NCBI GenBank assembly: GCA_028023455.1
Contig: JAQFVV010000017.1
Span: 6,294,098-6,358,097, forward strand
Reading direction: 5' to 3'
DNA from: Epiperipatus broadwayi
Taxonomy: Eukaryota > Onychophora > Udeonychophora > Euonychophora > Peripatidae
DNA: 64,000 nt
Positions 1-10,880 of this stretch are shown piece after piece; within the stretch, counting starts at the first letter, position 1, and each line of letters begins with the position of its first letter. The translations under genes and the position numbers were made by a program. The notes beneath the pieces were generated by a model, which worked only from the letters and a program-made list of their open reading frames with translations, made no database searches and was not told the origin of the DNA.

Positions 1-44
1 AATAAAAAAGTGAAAAAATAATATTGTGAAGACTGATAGGATAT

Positions 45-695
45 TAGATATAATGGCAAGATAAGTATTCAAATTAATGGAAGATACCAAAAACAGATAA
101 TTCAGATTTGTGCCCCAACAAATTTTCATTGTGATGAAGAAGTAGAAGACTTTTTAGGGATATACAGAATGCTTTAGATCAAGCCAAACAACATTTCAAA
201 ATTACCATGATAGACGTTAATACTAAAAACTGGGAAAGGATTGGTTATGGTGTCAGAAATGAGATAGGACAAAGACTTGCATTTGGAAGAAAAAAAAAAT
301 GCCTACATATTTCTTTTAGAAAAATGCTAAATGGAAATGGAAGCATTCAGATGAAGATACAAACAAACTGGATTATATATTAACTAACATAAAATATATA
401 TTTTATGATTATGTTCTTAAAAGATTCAGTACAGATAATGATCACTGATTAGAGACAAATAAGGTACAACTTAATACAAAATTAGAGATGAAAACTATTA
501 CAACAGACAGTACTAACAGTTGATATTCCTACCTTTTGGAAACACTTCAGTGAATTTAAATTCAAACGTGAAAATCATTTAAAAATATTGGAAAACTTTG
601 AAGATGATTCAGTCGTCAATTCAAACGTGAAAATCATTTAAAAATATTGGAAAACTTTGAAGATGATTCAGTCGTCAGTGAAATCAGTATAAAGA
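45..695 (+). mobile_element. LINE-alpha fragment, decayed endonuclease domain
   Basis: The segment aligns by eye with the better copy at 39780-40400. It shares the stretch coding for QIIQVYAPTSSH, the aspartate and asparagine block of the endonuclease, and the later region before the reverse transcriptase. Stop codons and frameshifts interrupt it, so it is a dead copy. In the family this domain is an APE-type endonuclease that nicks target DNA for target-primed reverse transcription. The 5' end lies outside the window or was never copied. Confidence 0.7.
560..677 (+). repeat. 59-bp tandem duplication inside the LINE fragment
   Basis: Two adjacent, nearly identical 59-base units begin at 560 and 619, each starting ATTCAAACGTGAAAATC and ending near CAGTCGTCA. 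The duplication is inside the decayed LINE-alpha fragment and occurred after insertion, because the intact copy at 40 kb has only one such unit. Confidence 0.9.
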
Positions 696-958
696 TAATG
701 ATTTGTTGCACCTTTCCAACTAAAATTCATTATTTCATTAGGCTATATTACACTATTTTTTCATCATACTGATTACTTATTTATCTTTGTGATTTATTCA
801 CCATTCATATTCTTGTAATCGACGTTTAAGTGCTTGGAGATGTCAAGTAAGAAAAGCTTAATAGAGAAGCAGTCTTAATATAGGTATTCTTAACATGCTT
901 TCAATATCTTCATCATGATATTATAATCATAGCAATGATCATAACAAAGATATTGAAA

Positions 959-1932
959 ACCATTCAGCATCACATGATCACTATCTTATACTAGCACATA
1001 ATTGTTTATAAACAAAGCAAAACTCTCCATACAGTAGTGCCACCCTGTGCCAACCAGAGGAATCAATGAAATGCCAGAAGGCTTGTGCATAAAATCCCTA
1101 TCTAATGCCTACTCATCCAATATCCGCAGACTAGTTTCTGGCTTGTGGCCATCGTTAGTGAGGAGCCTTTGGATCTGAGAGCACTGCATCTAGATCTTAG
1201 GATCTAATGCAACCCTCCAGCACCCACCTTTTATCTCTACTTAACTACAAAACTATGAGAATGGAATTTGAAAACACAAAAAATATTTTCAATCTAAGCT
1301 CAATAGCTTATATAGTCATATGGGTCTGAATTCAGTTCAGCATCCATACATTTTGGTGTCTTTGGCTCTTTAACAACCATAGCCACCACTATCCTATTAG
1401 GCAGGATTGGTGTTAAACCATTACTCTGGTTGGCACAGGGTGGCAATAGTGTATGGAGAGTTTTGCTTTGTTTATAAACAATTATGTGCTAGTAAAAGAT
1501 AGTTATCATGTGATGCTTAATGGTTTAACACCAATCCTGCCTAATAGGATAGTGGTGGCTATGGTTGTTAAAGAGCCAAAGACACCAAAATGTATGGGTG
1601 CTGAACTGAGTTCAGACCTATATGACTATATAAGCTATTGAGCTTAGATTAGATTGAAAATATTTTTTGTGTTTTCAATTTCATCCTCATAGTTTTGTAA
1701 TTAAGTAGAGATAAAAAGTGGGTGCTGGAGGGCTGCATTAGATCCTAAGATCTAGGTGCAGTGCTCTCAGATCCAAACCTCCTCACTGACGAAGACCATA
1801 AGCCAGAAACTAGTCTGGGGATATTGGATGAGTAGGTATTAGATATTAGATAGGGATTTTATGCACAAGCCTTCTGGCATTCATTGATTACTCTGGTTGG
1901 CACTACTGTATGGAGAGTTTTGCTTTGTTTAT
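959..1932. mobile_element. FB-A foldback element with 13-bp target duplication
   Basis: The target duplication AAAGATATTGAAA lies at 946-958 and again at 1933-1945. Inside are two inverted arms of about 400 bases (left arm from about 1017, right arm ending at 1932) sharing GCAAAACTCTCCATAC, CCTACTCATCCAATATCC and ATCCTATTAGGCAGGATTGG. The loop (1470-1530) repeats, inverted, the outer left end (960-1020), including ACTAGCACATAATTG. The right arm carries a hammerhead ribozyme. The left-arm ribozyme has a mutated core (CTAACGA). Confidence 0.85.
1766..1832 (+). ncRNA. Hammerhead ribozyme, FB-A right arm
   Basis: Core CTGACGA (position 7 is free in hammerheads), stem II region ending GCCA, then GAAAC-TA-GTC with predicted cleavage after 1815, then TGGGGATATTGGATGAG. 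The six bases TCCTCA before the core pair with TGGGGA. Stem II here has one mismatch (GAC against GCC), and the second stem I helix is weakened by ATCCAAA-CC, so activity is uncertain. Confidence 0.7.
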
Positions 1933-2040
1933 AAAGATATTGAAAGTATGCCAAGCATACGACATTAAGACTGTTTCATTGTCAAGCTTTTCTTACTCGA
2001 CATCTCCATGCTCGTAAAAGTCAATTATAATTGCTCTTTT

Positions 2041-3228
2041 GCATAATTAAATGGACATATTAAAGTCCTATGTTCAAGGGATCAGAGTAATTTAAGGTCA
2101 ACATAGGTATGACAATAATATTGGCATCAACAAAGGTTTGAGCATTTCATCCCGGGTTTTCAATAATATGGTCAGCTGAAGAGTTGGAAGTGGAGAAGAT
2201 TGAAACTTAGTCGAATAAGTTTGAAGATTTCCTATCTTAATACAGTCTGAGCAGTGATTTTATATATGTGTGGGAAATGGTGGTCTGGATAAACTGATGA
2301 GTGCTGATTCACCACGAAATATGTATATTGGAGATCATTTATCTTTTTCACATGTATGTGGTCATATGTATCAGCTGTATAAGATGGATTGGATAGCTAT
2401 GGGGAGTTTGAAAGTTTGAATTCAAGTTCCTTATAATTGTCAAAAAAAAAAAGAGTAAACAAACGGATTATAGAATTACATTCATATTCTTATTTATGCC
2501 AATGGACAAATACGTGCTTGTTTTGATATATTTAAAAGATTCTGGCCTGGATGACTGCTTCAGGATATGAGGGTCATGATTGAATTTCTGTCAATACAGG
2601 TTGAGTAATAAATGAAAGAGATTAATACAAATTAAGTAAAATATTATCATATAGACATTCATGCTGTCATTACTGGTTTTATATTTTATATATATATATA
2701 TATTGTACCAGTGTAAAAGGGAGGACTAAAAAATTAAATAAATGAATAAAAGGTTAAAAAAAATTACAATTTAAAATGCATATGATTGACTTCTTTTCAA
2801 GCTATTCAATACGCTACCATATTGAAGCAATTAAATGGCATAAGTTGGGAAAATGATCACGACCACTATGCTTGTTAAGTGATCCTAACTATAGTTTCAT
2901 ATGCCGGAATGACAAATATCTCATTCTCCAATTATGTACCACCAATCGCATATGTGATCACTTTATTTTTCCTCCCAGAAATTGACAATGGCTGTTTAGT
3001 AAATACAACGAATGTCTATGCTTGCTTAGTCGCATATTATACTTTTTATTTTGCCAGATAAAAATGATTTTAATAATCACTGTTTAGTAAATACTAATTC
3101 ATGTATTTTACTTGGACAGCATTTAAGTGTGATTTAATAATCACAGATTCCTAACTTACAAGTGTCTATATAATTGCACATTCACGTATTTAAGTTTCCA
3201 ACTTTTTTTCTTTTTCCAGCCATGGGGG
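2041..3228. other. AT-rich intergenic or intronic DNA with an FB-D fragment and SINE tail
   Basis: Apart from the FB-D ribozyme at 2283-2338 there is a (TA)n run at 2690-2703 followed by GGGAGGACTAAAAAATTAAA. This resembles the sequence downstream of the SINE-2 copy at 47266 and a stretch near 51345, so it may be a SINE-2 tail. No gene is recognised. A 60-codon open stretch at 2879-3061 has no family signature. Confidence 0.4.
2283..2338 (+). ncRNA. FB-D hammerhead ribozyme, decayed stem I
   Basis: Core CTGATGA, stem II GTG...CAC, then GAAAT-ATGT-ATA with cleavage predicted after ATA, then TTGGAGATCATTT. This is the same layout as the copy at 51896-51953. The 5' strand of stem I reads GGATAAA instead of GACCAA, so the pairing beside the core is partly lost. 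The copy is probably inactive. Confidence 0.6.
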
Positions 3229-3240
3229 GGGGGAGTCTTT

Positions 3241-3884
3241 TGTCAACTGCGCCAAATCGGTTATGTTTGGTCTGGAGAACAGACCCAACCTATAGAAAAT
3301 AATACTAAGATAAGTATTACAATTTATTATATCTACAATATAGATAATACAATATACAGTATATATACAAGAGAATATTTACAATGTTGAATATTGTAGC
3401 TTAACGCAAACTCTGGATTCTGCCTACCACTTCCAGCTACACCTGATGACTTGCCTCATGGGTAGGGTGTATGGCTCTTCCAGCTGTACAAGACAGCTGG
3501 CCTCGAGCCAACAGTAATCTTAGCATCGTCCGGTCTCTGTGGGACTAGCCTAGCTGCATAGACTAAATAGCGTAGTGCTATCAATGGGAATACTTGCTGC
3601 TGTTCAGGTTAGCAGAGCTTCCCTGGTAGAATGCGGAGTCTTTTCAGGTTAGACAAACGTTCTTCCCTGATTCTCACAAAAGGCTGACTATTTATAGCCA
3701 GATCCCTGACACTATTGAAAACCTTCGAACTCAGCAAGCATCACTGCTTATTGGCCTGTAATAATCATTGGCTATGTTTTTATCTATACATCAGCCTATT
3801 GGCCTGTGGCAAACAATGCTTAATCCGATCAGATAAGGAGGCATCTGGAATAGTCCACTTCTGAGAGAAGGGAGGACTATAACA
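3241..3884 (-). mobile_element. Solo LTR-like element
   Basis: The 644-base segment is less AT-rich than its surroundings and begins TGTCAACTGCG and ends GACTATAACA on the plus strand, so both strands start TG and end CA. Read on the minus strand it has a TATA box, GGCTATAAATAGTC, near the middle and AATAAA about 400 bases later. That is the U3-R-U5 layout of an LTR promoter and polyadenylation site. No internal retrotransposon region flanks it, so it would be a solo LTR. A clean target duplication was not found, which limits confidence. Confidence 0.5.
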
Positions 3885-4063
3885 ATTCCCAATGTCATGG
3901 ACAGATCACATTAGATATCAGATCATGAGTTTCATAAAAAGATATGATCATTCCCCAATGTCATGGACAGATCAGATTAGATAAAAAGATATGATCATTC
4001 CCCAATGTCATGGACAGATCAGATTAGATATCAGACATGAGTTCCATGAGATGTTATATGATC
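3885..4063 (+). repeat. Three diverged direct repeats, 47-66 bp
   Basis: Units starting at 3885, 3951 and 3998 share CCCAATGTCATGGACAGATC and end GATATGATC or similar. The middle unit lacks about 19 bases. They directly follow the LTR-like element. No function is visible. Confidence 0.75.
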
Positions 4064-4194
4064 AACCATTTCATATAAAACCACTATACACTTTTGAGGA
4101 TCAATGATCGAAATCAATTACTATGTCTATTTTACAGTGTTTTTCACTATACTCTTTTGAGGATTAACGATTGAAATGAATTACTGTCCTATTT

Positions 4195-4368
4195 TACAGT
4201 ATTCTTTGCAAGAAGTCTGCAATTGGCTGCATCTTTATGAAGGAAAGTACATCATGTAACGATGATAAAAGTGAACAAAAGTACAGTATTCTTTGCAAGA
4301 AGTCTGCAATTGGCTGCATCTTTATGAAGGAAAGTACATCATGTAACGATGATAAAAGTGAACAAAAG
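4195..4368 (+). repeat. 87-bp perfect tandem duplication
   Basis: Two adjacent 87-base units (4195-4281 and 4282-4368) begin TACAGTATTCTTTGC and end GTGAACAAAAG without visible differences, so the duplication is recent or was homogenised. The surrounding AT-rich DNA to 4787 shows nothing else. Confidence 0.9.
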
Positions 4369-4888
4369 TAAATATAACTTTAATTACACATATGCAAGAA
4401 TTTTTTTTTGAAAGCCATACATTTCTTTACATGTTAAATTTTAATTGATATGTTTACAATGTATACAATTATTTGCCTAAAGATGGATTTAATTAAGTAA
4501 TAGAATACTATAAACAAGCAATAACAATTCACCATCGTTGATGGCTCATGCCCCCTTTATGCAATTTACTTTGGCATCTCAATATTCAGAATAATATCAT
4601 ACATTTTTAATGAGTGTTTTATGTAGTTAAAAAGCTTAAAAATAAAAATTACAGAATCATAAAAAGCTAGATTTAGCTTTAGTTTATATGCGTAGACCAT
4701 TTTCTTTATATTTTACATATATCTGTTAATTTTATTTAAAGCTAAGTATGTAATGATTGAATATTAAATAATAATAGTTATTCTAAAAATAGGTAAAACT
4801 CTCTCCATACAGTAGTGCCACTCTAAGCAAGACAGAGTAATCAATGGATGCAAGAAGGCTTGTGCATAAAATCCCTATCTAGTGCCTA

Positions 4889-4955
4889 CTCATCCAATAT
4901 CCCCAAACTAGTTTCTGTCTTATGGCCTTCATCAGTGAGGAGCCTTGGATCTGAG
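4889..4955 (-). ncRNA. Hammerhead ribozyme, FB-A left arm
   Basis: Read on the minus strand: ATCCAAGGCTCCTCA, core CTGATGA, stem II GGC-CATAA-GAC (one mismatch), GAAAC-TA-GTT, then TGGGGATATTGGATGAG. Stem I pairs TCCTCA with TGGGGA and ATCCAA with TTGGAT. The cleavage triplet is GTT, still an allowed NUH. Confidence 0.75.
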
Positions 4956-5453
4956 AGCACTGCATCTAGATCTTAGGATCTAATGCAACCCTCCAGCAGC
5001 CACCTTTTAACTCTACATAACTACAAAAATATGAGAATAAAATTGAAAACACACAGATATTTTCAGTCTAAGCTCAGTAGCTTATATAGTCAATGGGTCT
5101 GAACTCAGTTCAGCACCCATAAATTTTGGTGTCTTTGGCTCTTTTACAGCCATAGCCACCACCTTTCTATAAGTTATGAGCAAGCATGGAAGATAGTGAT
5201 CATGTAATGTTTTAAGGTTTAATACCAATCCTGACTTATAGAAAGGTGGTGGCTATGGTTGTAAAAGAGCCAAAGAAACCAAAATGTATGGGTGCTGAAC
5301 TGAGTTCAAACCCATTTGACTATATAAGCTACTGAGGTTAGATTGAAAATGTCTGTGTGTTTTCAATTTTATTCTCATAGTTTTGTAGTTATGTAGAGTT
5401 AAAAGGTGGCTGCTGGAGGGTTGCATTAGATCCTAAGATCTAGGTGCAGTGCT

Positions 5454-5520
5454 CTCAGATCCAAGGCTCCTCACTGATGAAGGCCATAAGCCAGAAACTA
5501 GTTTGGGGATATTGAATGAG
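5454..5520 (+). ncRNA. Hammerhead ribozyme, FB-A right arm
   Basis: CTCAG-ATCCAAGGC-TCCTCA precedes the core CTGATGA. Stem II is GGC-CATAA-GCC, then GAAAC-TA-GTT with cleavage predicted after 5503, then TGGGGATATTGAATGAG. One base in the second stem I helix is changed (GAAT for GGAT). The core is complete. Confidence 0.8.
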
Positions 5521-5678
5521 TAGGCACTAGATAGGGATTTTATGCACAAGCTTTCTGGCATCCATTGATTACTCTGTCTTGCTTAGAGTGGCACTACTGT
5601 ATGAAGAGAGTTTTGCCTATTTTAACAACAGTTATGAGCAAGCATGGAAGATAGTGATCATGTAATAGTTATTCTAAA

Positions 5679-6182
5679 TACTATTATCATTCACTATGCA
5701 ATTTAGGCTAAATAAATCAGAATATATAGTATAAACGGTTTGTTTCTGATATATTTTGAGGGTCATCTCAGAGCAAATTCCATGCTCAGGTGATGGACAA
5801 AAAAAAAAAGGATCTTATTTCGTTTACATTGAGCAGCGAAAGACGTTAATTAAAATGTATTATGTAATTTATTTGCACGGTTGATATTTTATAACGAACT
5901 TAAGTAGTTCGATTGAAATTTAGAATTGTAAAAGATATACAACTCTAGGAAAAATCTTTCATTTAAATTATTCTGAAATCTGGAATGCTGATTGAAATTG
6001 AAAAAAGAAACTTCAGTATATTACATATCTTAACCCTTAAAAATGTTTATGTAGGAAGCAGTGATTTACTAAATTGATTACAAAGATTGCATTAATTTAC
6101 TCAAAAGGTTCACACATTATTATAAGTCATTTGGAAATTGAGTTTGAATCAACAAGTTTATGTATTTCATGAAGTATTTTAG
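5679..6182. other. No recognisable feature
   Basis: AT-rich DNA with short homopolymer runs (for example the A run near 5800). No coding, repeat or RNA signature was seen. Confidence 0.5.
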
Positions 6183-6194
6183 ACCACACTTAGT

Positions 6195-7058
6195 AATAAA
6201 CATCACATGACCACCACTTTTTTATGCTTGTGTATAACTGTTTTAAAACAGGCAAAACTCACTATACATATTGCCACACACAGCAAGCTAGAGTAATCAA
6301 TGGATGACAGAAGGCTTGTGCATAAAATCCCCATTTAGTGCCTACTCATCCAATATCCCCAGACTAGTTTCTGGCTTTTTGGCCTTCATAAGTGAGGAGC
6401 CTTGGATCTGAGAGCACTGCACCTAGATCTTAGGATCTAATGCAACCTTCCAGCAGCCACCTTTTATCTCCACTTAACTATAAAACTATGAGTCTTAAAC
6501 TGAAAACACTTTAATGTTTTCAATTCAAGCCCACCAGCTTATATAGTCATATAGGTCTGAACACAGTTCAGTACCCTTACGTTTGGTGTCTTTGGTTCTT
6601 TAATAACCATAGCCACCACTATCCTATTAGGCAGGATTGGTTTTAAGCCAATAAACATCACATGACCACCACTTCTTATGCCTAATAGGATAGTGGTGGC
6701 TATGGTTATTAAAGAACCAAAGACATCAAAATGTATGGGTACTGAACTGAGTTCAGACCTATATGACCATATAAGCTGGAGGGCTTGGATTAAAAACATT
6801 AAAGTGTTTTCGGTTTAAGACTCATAGTTTTAAAGTTAAGTGGAGATAAAAGGTGGCTGCTGGAGGGTTGCATTAGATCCTAAGATCTAAGTGCAGTGCT
6901 CTCAGGTCCAAGGCTCCTCACTGACGAAGGCCAAAATCCAGAAGCTAGTCTGTGGATATTGGATGAGTAGGCACTATATGGGGATTTTATGCATAAGCCT
7001 TCTGGCATCCATTGATTACTCTAGTCTGTTGTGTGTGGGAATATGTATAGTGAGTTTT
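6195..7058. mobile_element. FB-A foldback element showing a 455-bp unit
   Basis: The target duplication ACCACACTTAGT is exact (6183-6194 and 7059-7070). In the left arm CATCACATGACCACCACTT occurs at 6201 and again in the same direction at 6656. The element therefore reads one full unit of about 455 bases and begins a second before it turns around into the inverted right arm. Both ribozyme copies are damaged: the left core is CTTATGA (6345-6412, minus) and the right has GAAGC instead of GAAAC (6901-6968, plus). Confidence 0.88.
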
Positions 7059-7070
7059 ACCACACTTAGT

Positions 7071-7744
7071 GCTTGTGAAAGTAGGAAACATATGTTGATA
7101 AGTGAAAAGCAATTCATACTAAAAAACTGTGAAAAGTTACTTTGTTACATAATCATAAGCAGGGCATTCTATTTTATACGTAGAATACAGGTGATAATCG
7201 AGAATCATAAATTCACAGCGGTATTTAGTTAAACTGATAATCCTAATTTTTTATCTTGTATTTTCTTAGATTTCCACCACATGAAGCAGCTAGAAAATTT
7301 TCAAATAATATAAAAGAAACTGATCTCACCTTTAATATTTTGCTCTTTTTATTGCTAATCTATTTTTTCTGTAATTTATTGGAATGAATAAAACCTTTTA
7401 ACAATCAAGTATTAATATGAACTTTCATTCGAAGATATTCTATTTGAGAGGTTAAAGAGATGTAATGGTAACCACAGGTTAAATAAACGACAGGAATATA
7501 AACATCTTCCTATCAACAGGAGAATGCATCATTACATTTTTTCCCCCTACAATCATTGCATCAATACTCACTTCACCAAATAAGATTAATATGGGATCTT
7601 CATTCTTCAGATAAAAATGATTGAATACCCATTTACCATTCACCATTGGATAGTTAATTGATTTGGTTATTGTAATTTTTTAAAAAAATTCCAAGATTTA
7701 CTCAGCCAAGACTCAAATATTAGGCTGCAGACTTTACGCTTCAA
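7071..7744. other. No recognisable feature
   Basis: AT-rich DNA between FB-A and the end of the minus-strand LINE-alpha copy. No signature was recognised. Confidence 0.45.
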
Positions 7745-9640
7745 AGCTCAATTTGGTGATATTCTCATTTTCGGTCATTATCGATCTACTGCAAGATGAA
7801 GTTCTCTCCAACTTTAATCCAGTTACTCCAAATCCTAGTTTTTCTTCTCCACAACATACTAGCAAACTTCCTTATTTCATCCATCCATCTCGCATGTGAC
7901 CTCCTTCTAGGTTTTTTACAACCTGTCGGGATCCTTTGTAAAAGTTTAACAGTCCATTTAAAATCATCTCTTCCAGCAATATGTCTAACCCAACTCCATC
8001 TCAAACTTTCTTTCAATGATGTCAGTGATACCTTTTTACTCTTTCACATATGTATTTCACTTTTGATCTCTTCTTGCTAGTCCTAATATACATCTCTGTG
8101 TAAGTGGTAGACTACACCTAATAAATCTCTTCATTTTCAAACACATAGGCATATTTAAAAATAAGAGTCACAGATCACATGACCCTATCTCTTGAGCTTG
8201 TAAGTTATAAACAGTGAGGATTACCAATTCCTCAACAAGCTTTGTGATAAATGCTTAGCCAGAACTAGCACAAAATACCTGTCAGGACCCCCCCCCCCAA
8301 ACGCCTGACCATGGTTTCGTGCTTCGGCACTCCTCAGGCATATTTCCTTTTAAGATCAAGTTACTTCTAACAAAAACACTCCATTCAAGTTTAATTCGAT
8401 GATGTTTCCATCTTTGTTAATAATCTGACCAAGTTATTTATGGTTGTTAACGTCTTCCAATTCACAATTATAATTCTTCCATTTTCTTTTCTGAGAAAAT
8501 CCACTGAACATTACTTTAGTCTCTTTGCATTTATCTTTAGTCCTACTTTCATTTGATAATTCTTGCCATATTTGCTGAAGCTCTGAAGCATTACTGGTGA
8601 AAATAATCATATTACCTGCAAAATATTGATGATTTATATAATCCGCATTCACGTTTATTTCTTTAACTTCCTTTTTCAATCCGTAAAATATTTATAAAAC
8701 TACTGTAAAAAGTTCTAGGGATACATTATACACCTTCCTCAATGCTGATCTTCTTAGTATCCCCATGTAATCTAATTTTTGCATTTTAATGTCAACATCC
8801 GGAGTCTTTATCTTGATAATCCAACACTTTAATCACTATAGAAATGCTTAGAGAATCAAGTGGCTTTTCACAAACCACAAATCCAAAGAATAATGGGCAA
8901 CTCATATTCATTGGTCCTTTCCATAACTTCTCTCAAGACTTGGATGTGACTCATTGTGCTAAAACCACTTTTAAGTCCAGCTTGTTCTTGAGGTTGATTA
9001 GAATCCAAAGTTCACTATAGATGAGTTGTAATTATCTTGGTAAATTTTTTTTATATAAAATTGATAGAAGACTGAAAAGTTCAAGATTTCTAGTATCTTC
9101 TTGATCATCTTTCTTAAATATCAGTATTACTACTACATTCTTCCATTCATCTGGTATATCTTTATATTTTCTTACATAACTTTGCCAACTATCTTTCTAT
9201 TTCTCTACCTGTTTCTTTTAAGATATCAATAATAATTCTGTCATTTCCTGGAGTTTTCCCCTTCTTCATAGATTTAATTGCATGTCTACTTCTTCATTTA
9301 AAATGCTGGACAATTCTGAAAATATCATCATTATCATCAGGTTCTAAAGGCAATGCTTACTCATTGCAGCCACATCATTCTGTCTTCTATTCTTTTCATA
9401 TTTGCTTATGTGAAACATTTGATTTTGCAGATCATATTTTTAAGATAGGATATTCTTGGCCTGCCTTTCACTTTTCTTCCCAAAATTTTGCCTTTTAAAA
9501 TATGCTGTTAATATTAGCATCTCTTTAAACATGTTCCAAGAATTTTAATCTTAATCATTTTCAGTAGATACCTTTTCACACTCTCTTAATATTTGACCAT
9601 TAGTTTTATTTCAATCCAAATTATTCTAGTTAATCTTCTC
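7745..9640 (-). mobile_element. LINE-alpha pseudogene, reverse transcriptase to 3' end
   Basis: The minus strand follows the plus-strand copy at 40650-42960 in order: LNEEVRH-like linker and KGKAPGNDG-like block (near 9300), EQAG-KSGFST (near 8980), Y-KPLDS, a decayed FADD region (QYFAGNMIIFTSN near 8610), and the C-terminal WSWVRHIAGR-DD-KWT and KPRRRSHARWMDEIRKFA (8016-7786). It ends with ENFILQ near 7795 and a short tail. Frameshifts and stops make it non-functional. An FB-C fragment is inserted at 8157-8335. Confidence 0.85.
8157..8335 (-). mobile_element. FB-C fragment in LINE-alpha
   Basis: The 10-base target duplication AGGCATATTT (8147-8156 and 8336-8345) splits the minus-strand LINE. 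The insert matches one arm of the FB-C palindrome at 14.39-14.76 kb: CCTCAACAAGCTTTGTGAT, AAATGCTTAGCCAGA and CTGACCATGGTTTCGTGCTT. Its end cuts through the hammerhead-like motif, leaving stem II GTGC-CGAA-GCAC, GAAACCATGGTC and the strand after it. A C run of ten lies at 8289. Confidence 0.85.
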
Positions 9641-10290
9641 CCATTCTTTCCAGTCTTATTCTTTCATGTTTTCCCACAACTAGGTCTCACAACCATATGT
9701 CCGTACACTCCAAAGGAAGTTCTAACAAATCTCATTCTACTTCTTAATATCAATATGTTTATTTAATAGTAAAATGTTTTATTTTAAAAACATGTTTTGC
9801 TAACATTGTTCTTCTTTTAATCTCTACAATATATCCATTATCATCACAAATCATATTCCCCAGTAACAAAATTTATTTGGCCATTTTTCAATTCTTTTAT
9901 CTTCTGTTTATCCATCACCATTACCTTAGTCATGTTAATATTTATCAAAATTCTATAAGTATATTCACCATCTTAAGTTTTATTCATTTCTTTCTCTTAA
10001 TCTCCATCCAATCCTATATCATCTGCATAATGAATACTATGAATATGTCCATTAACATTAATTCCATTAGTTTTCTTTTCTATATTCAATATTATGTTTT
10101 CAATAAATAACATGGATAAATAGGTTGACAATGGACAAACCTGCCTCACACCTATCCTTATATTAATTTTAATTTCACAACTTTTTACATCTATTTCTGT
10201 ATTTCGACATCTATATAAAAATTCAAAATGAGGTATATAATACCATTTTAAACAACAACTTCCAATCCCCTTTGTCAAAAGCTTTCACCA
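9640..10290 (-). mobile_element. LINE-beta fragment, reverse transcriptase palm
   Basis: The minus-strand frame at 10278-9997 reads IRIGVRQVCPLSTYLSMLFI and then NGINVNGHIHSIHYADDIGL. These are the classic reverse transcriptase blocks GVRQGCPLSP and the catalytic YADD, the latter intact. The sequence differs from LINE-alpha and is closer to the copies at 30 kb and 33-34 kb. It is truncated on both sides, abutting LINE-alpha near 9640. Confidence 0.75.
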
Positions 10291-10504
10291 AATCAATCAA
10301 AGTTACATAAGACTTATTTTTCAATTTTAGACTTATTTTTCAATTTTAATCTCTGCAAAATCATTCTTAATGGTATTACCACTTCTCTGATTCCTTTCCT
10401 AGACCTAAACCATATTGATCTTCATCCAAATTTCTCATCTATCTTCTTTTATATTCCATTTTTAACTATTAAGAGTAAAATCTTAGCATTCATGAGATAA
10501 TAGA
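10291..10504. other. Probable LINE-beta remainder
   Basis: AT-rich sequence continuing upstream of the reverse transcriptase fragment on the minus strand, with the repeated phrase AGACTTATTTTTCAATTTTA at 10311 and 10329. It is too decayed to assign domains. Confidence 0.3.
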
Positions 10505-10700
10505 GCTATCCTTAAAACCAACAAAGATCACATGATCGGGCGATGTTTTGTTGGTTTCATACCATTCCTGCCTATGGGATGATGGTGACTGTAGTTTTGA
10601 TAAACAAGGATACCAAAATATATAGATGCTGAACTGGATTCAGATCTATATGATTATACAAGTGAATGAGCTTTGATTGAAGACATTAAAGTGATTATAC
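10505..10700 (+). mobile_element. FB-A fragment, ribozyme missing
   Basis: It contains AAGATCACATGATC, CATTCCTGCCTATGGGATGATGG and GCTGAACTGGATTCAGATC, matching the half of the FB-A unit that precedes the ribozyme. It stops before the hammerhead region. No clear target duplication was found. Confidence 0.6.
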
Positions 10701-10880
10701 TGATACTGTTAGCCACTTTACCCTAAGTTTTTCCCATATTTTTCTCTATTCTGCTCCATCCCATTTCCATAACCTAATCTTTGTCTACTCCATGGCCTTT
10801 ATATCTAAATCCCCCTTATCTTTTCCCAAACCTAGTATACAAACCAAAAATCCACTTTCGGTATAATCAGTTTGTTTATA

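Larger units (their letters stand above)
815..2040. mobile_element. Foldback FB-F hosting an FB-A insertion
   Basis: The left flank (about 830-958) and the right flank (about 1933-2040) of the FB-A element at 959-1932 are imperfect reverse complements of each other. Both contain GACATCTCCA, AAGCTTTTCTTAC and ATATTGAAAG in opposite order. FB-A therefore landed in the loop of an older palindromic element with arms of about 110 bases. No coding sequence is visible in it. Confidence 0.6.
4788..5662. mobile_element. FB-A foldback element, near-symmetrical
   Basis: The flanking repeat TAATAGTTATTCTAAA occurs at 4772-4787 and 5663-5678. The last 12 bases are the likely target duplication, because the element end itself reads GTAAT. 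The two arms of about 370 bases are close reverse complements. The segment GAGCAAGCATGGAAGATAG occurs both in the loop (5179) and at the extreme right end (5636). Both arms carry hammerhead cores, on opposite strands. Confidence 0.88.

Noticed and set aside
1453-1641. 62-codon frame as a gene (also 6539-6799, 22317-22502, 24934-25119, 20286-20504, 32748-33053)
   Set aside because: These frames lie in FB-A arms and end modules. They recur only because the non-coding repeat recurs.
3440-3475. CTGATGA at 3444 as another hammerhead
   Set aside because: No GAAA follows at a suitable distance, there is no closing stem II, and it lies in the LTR-like segment.
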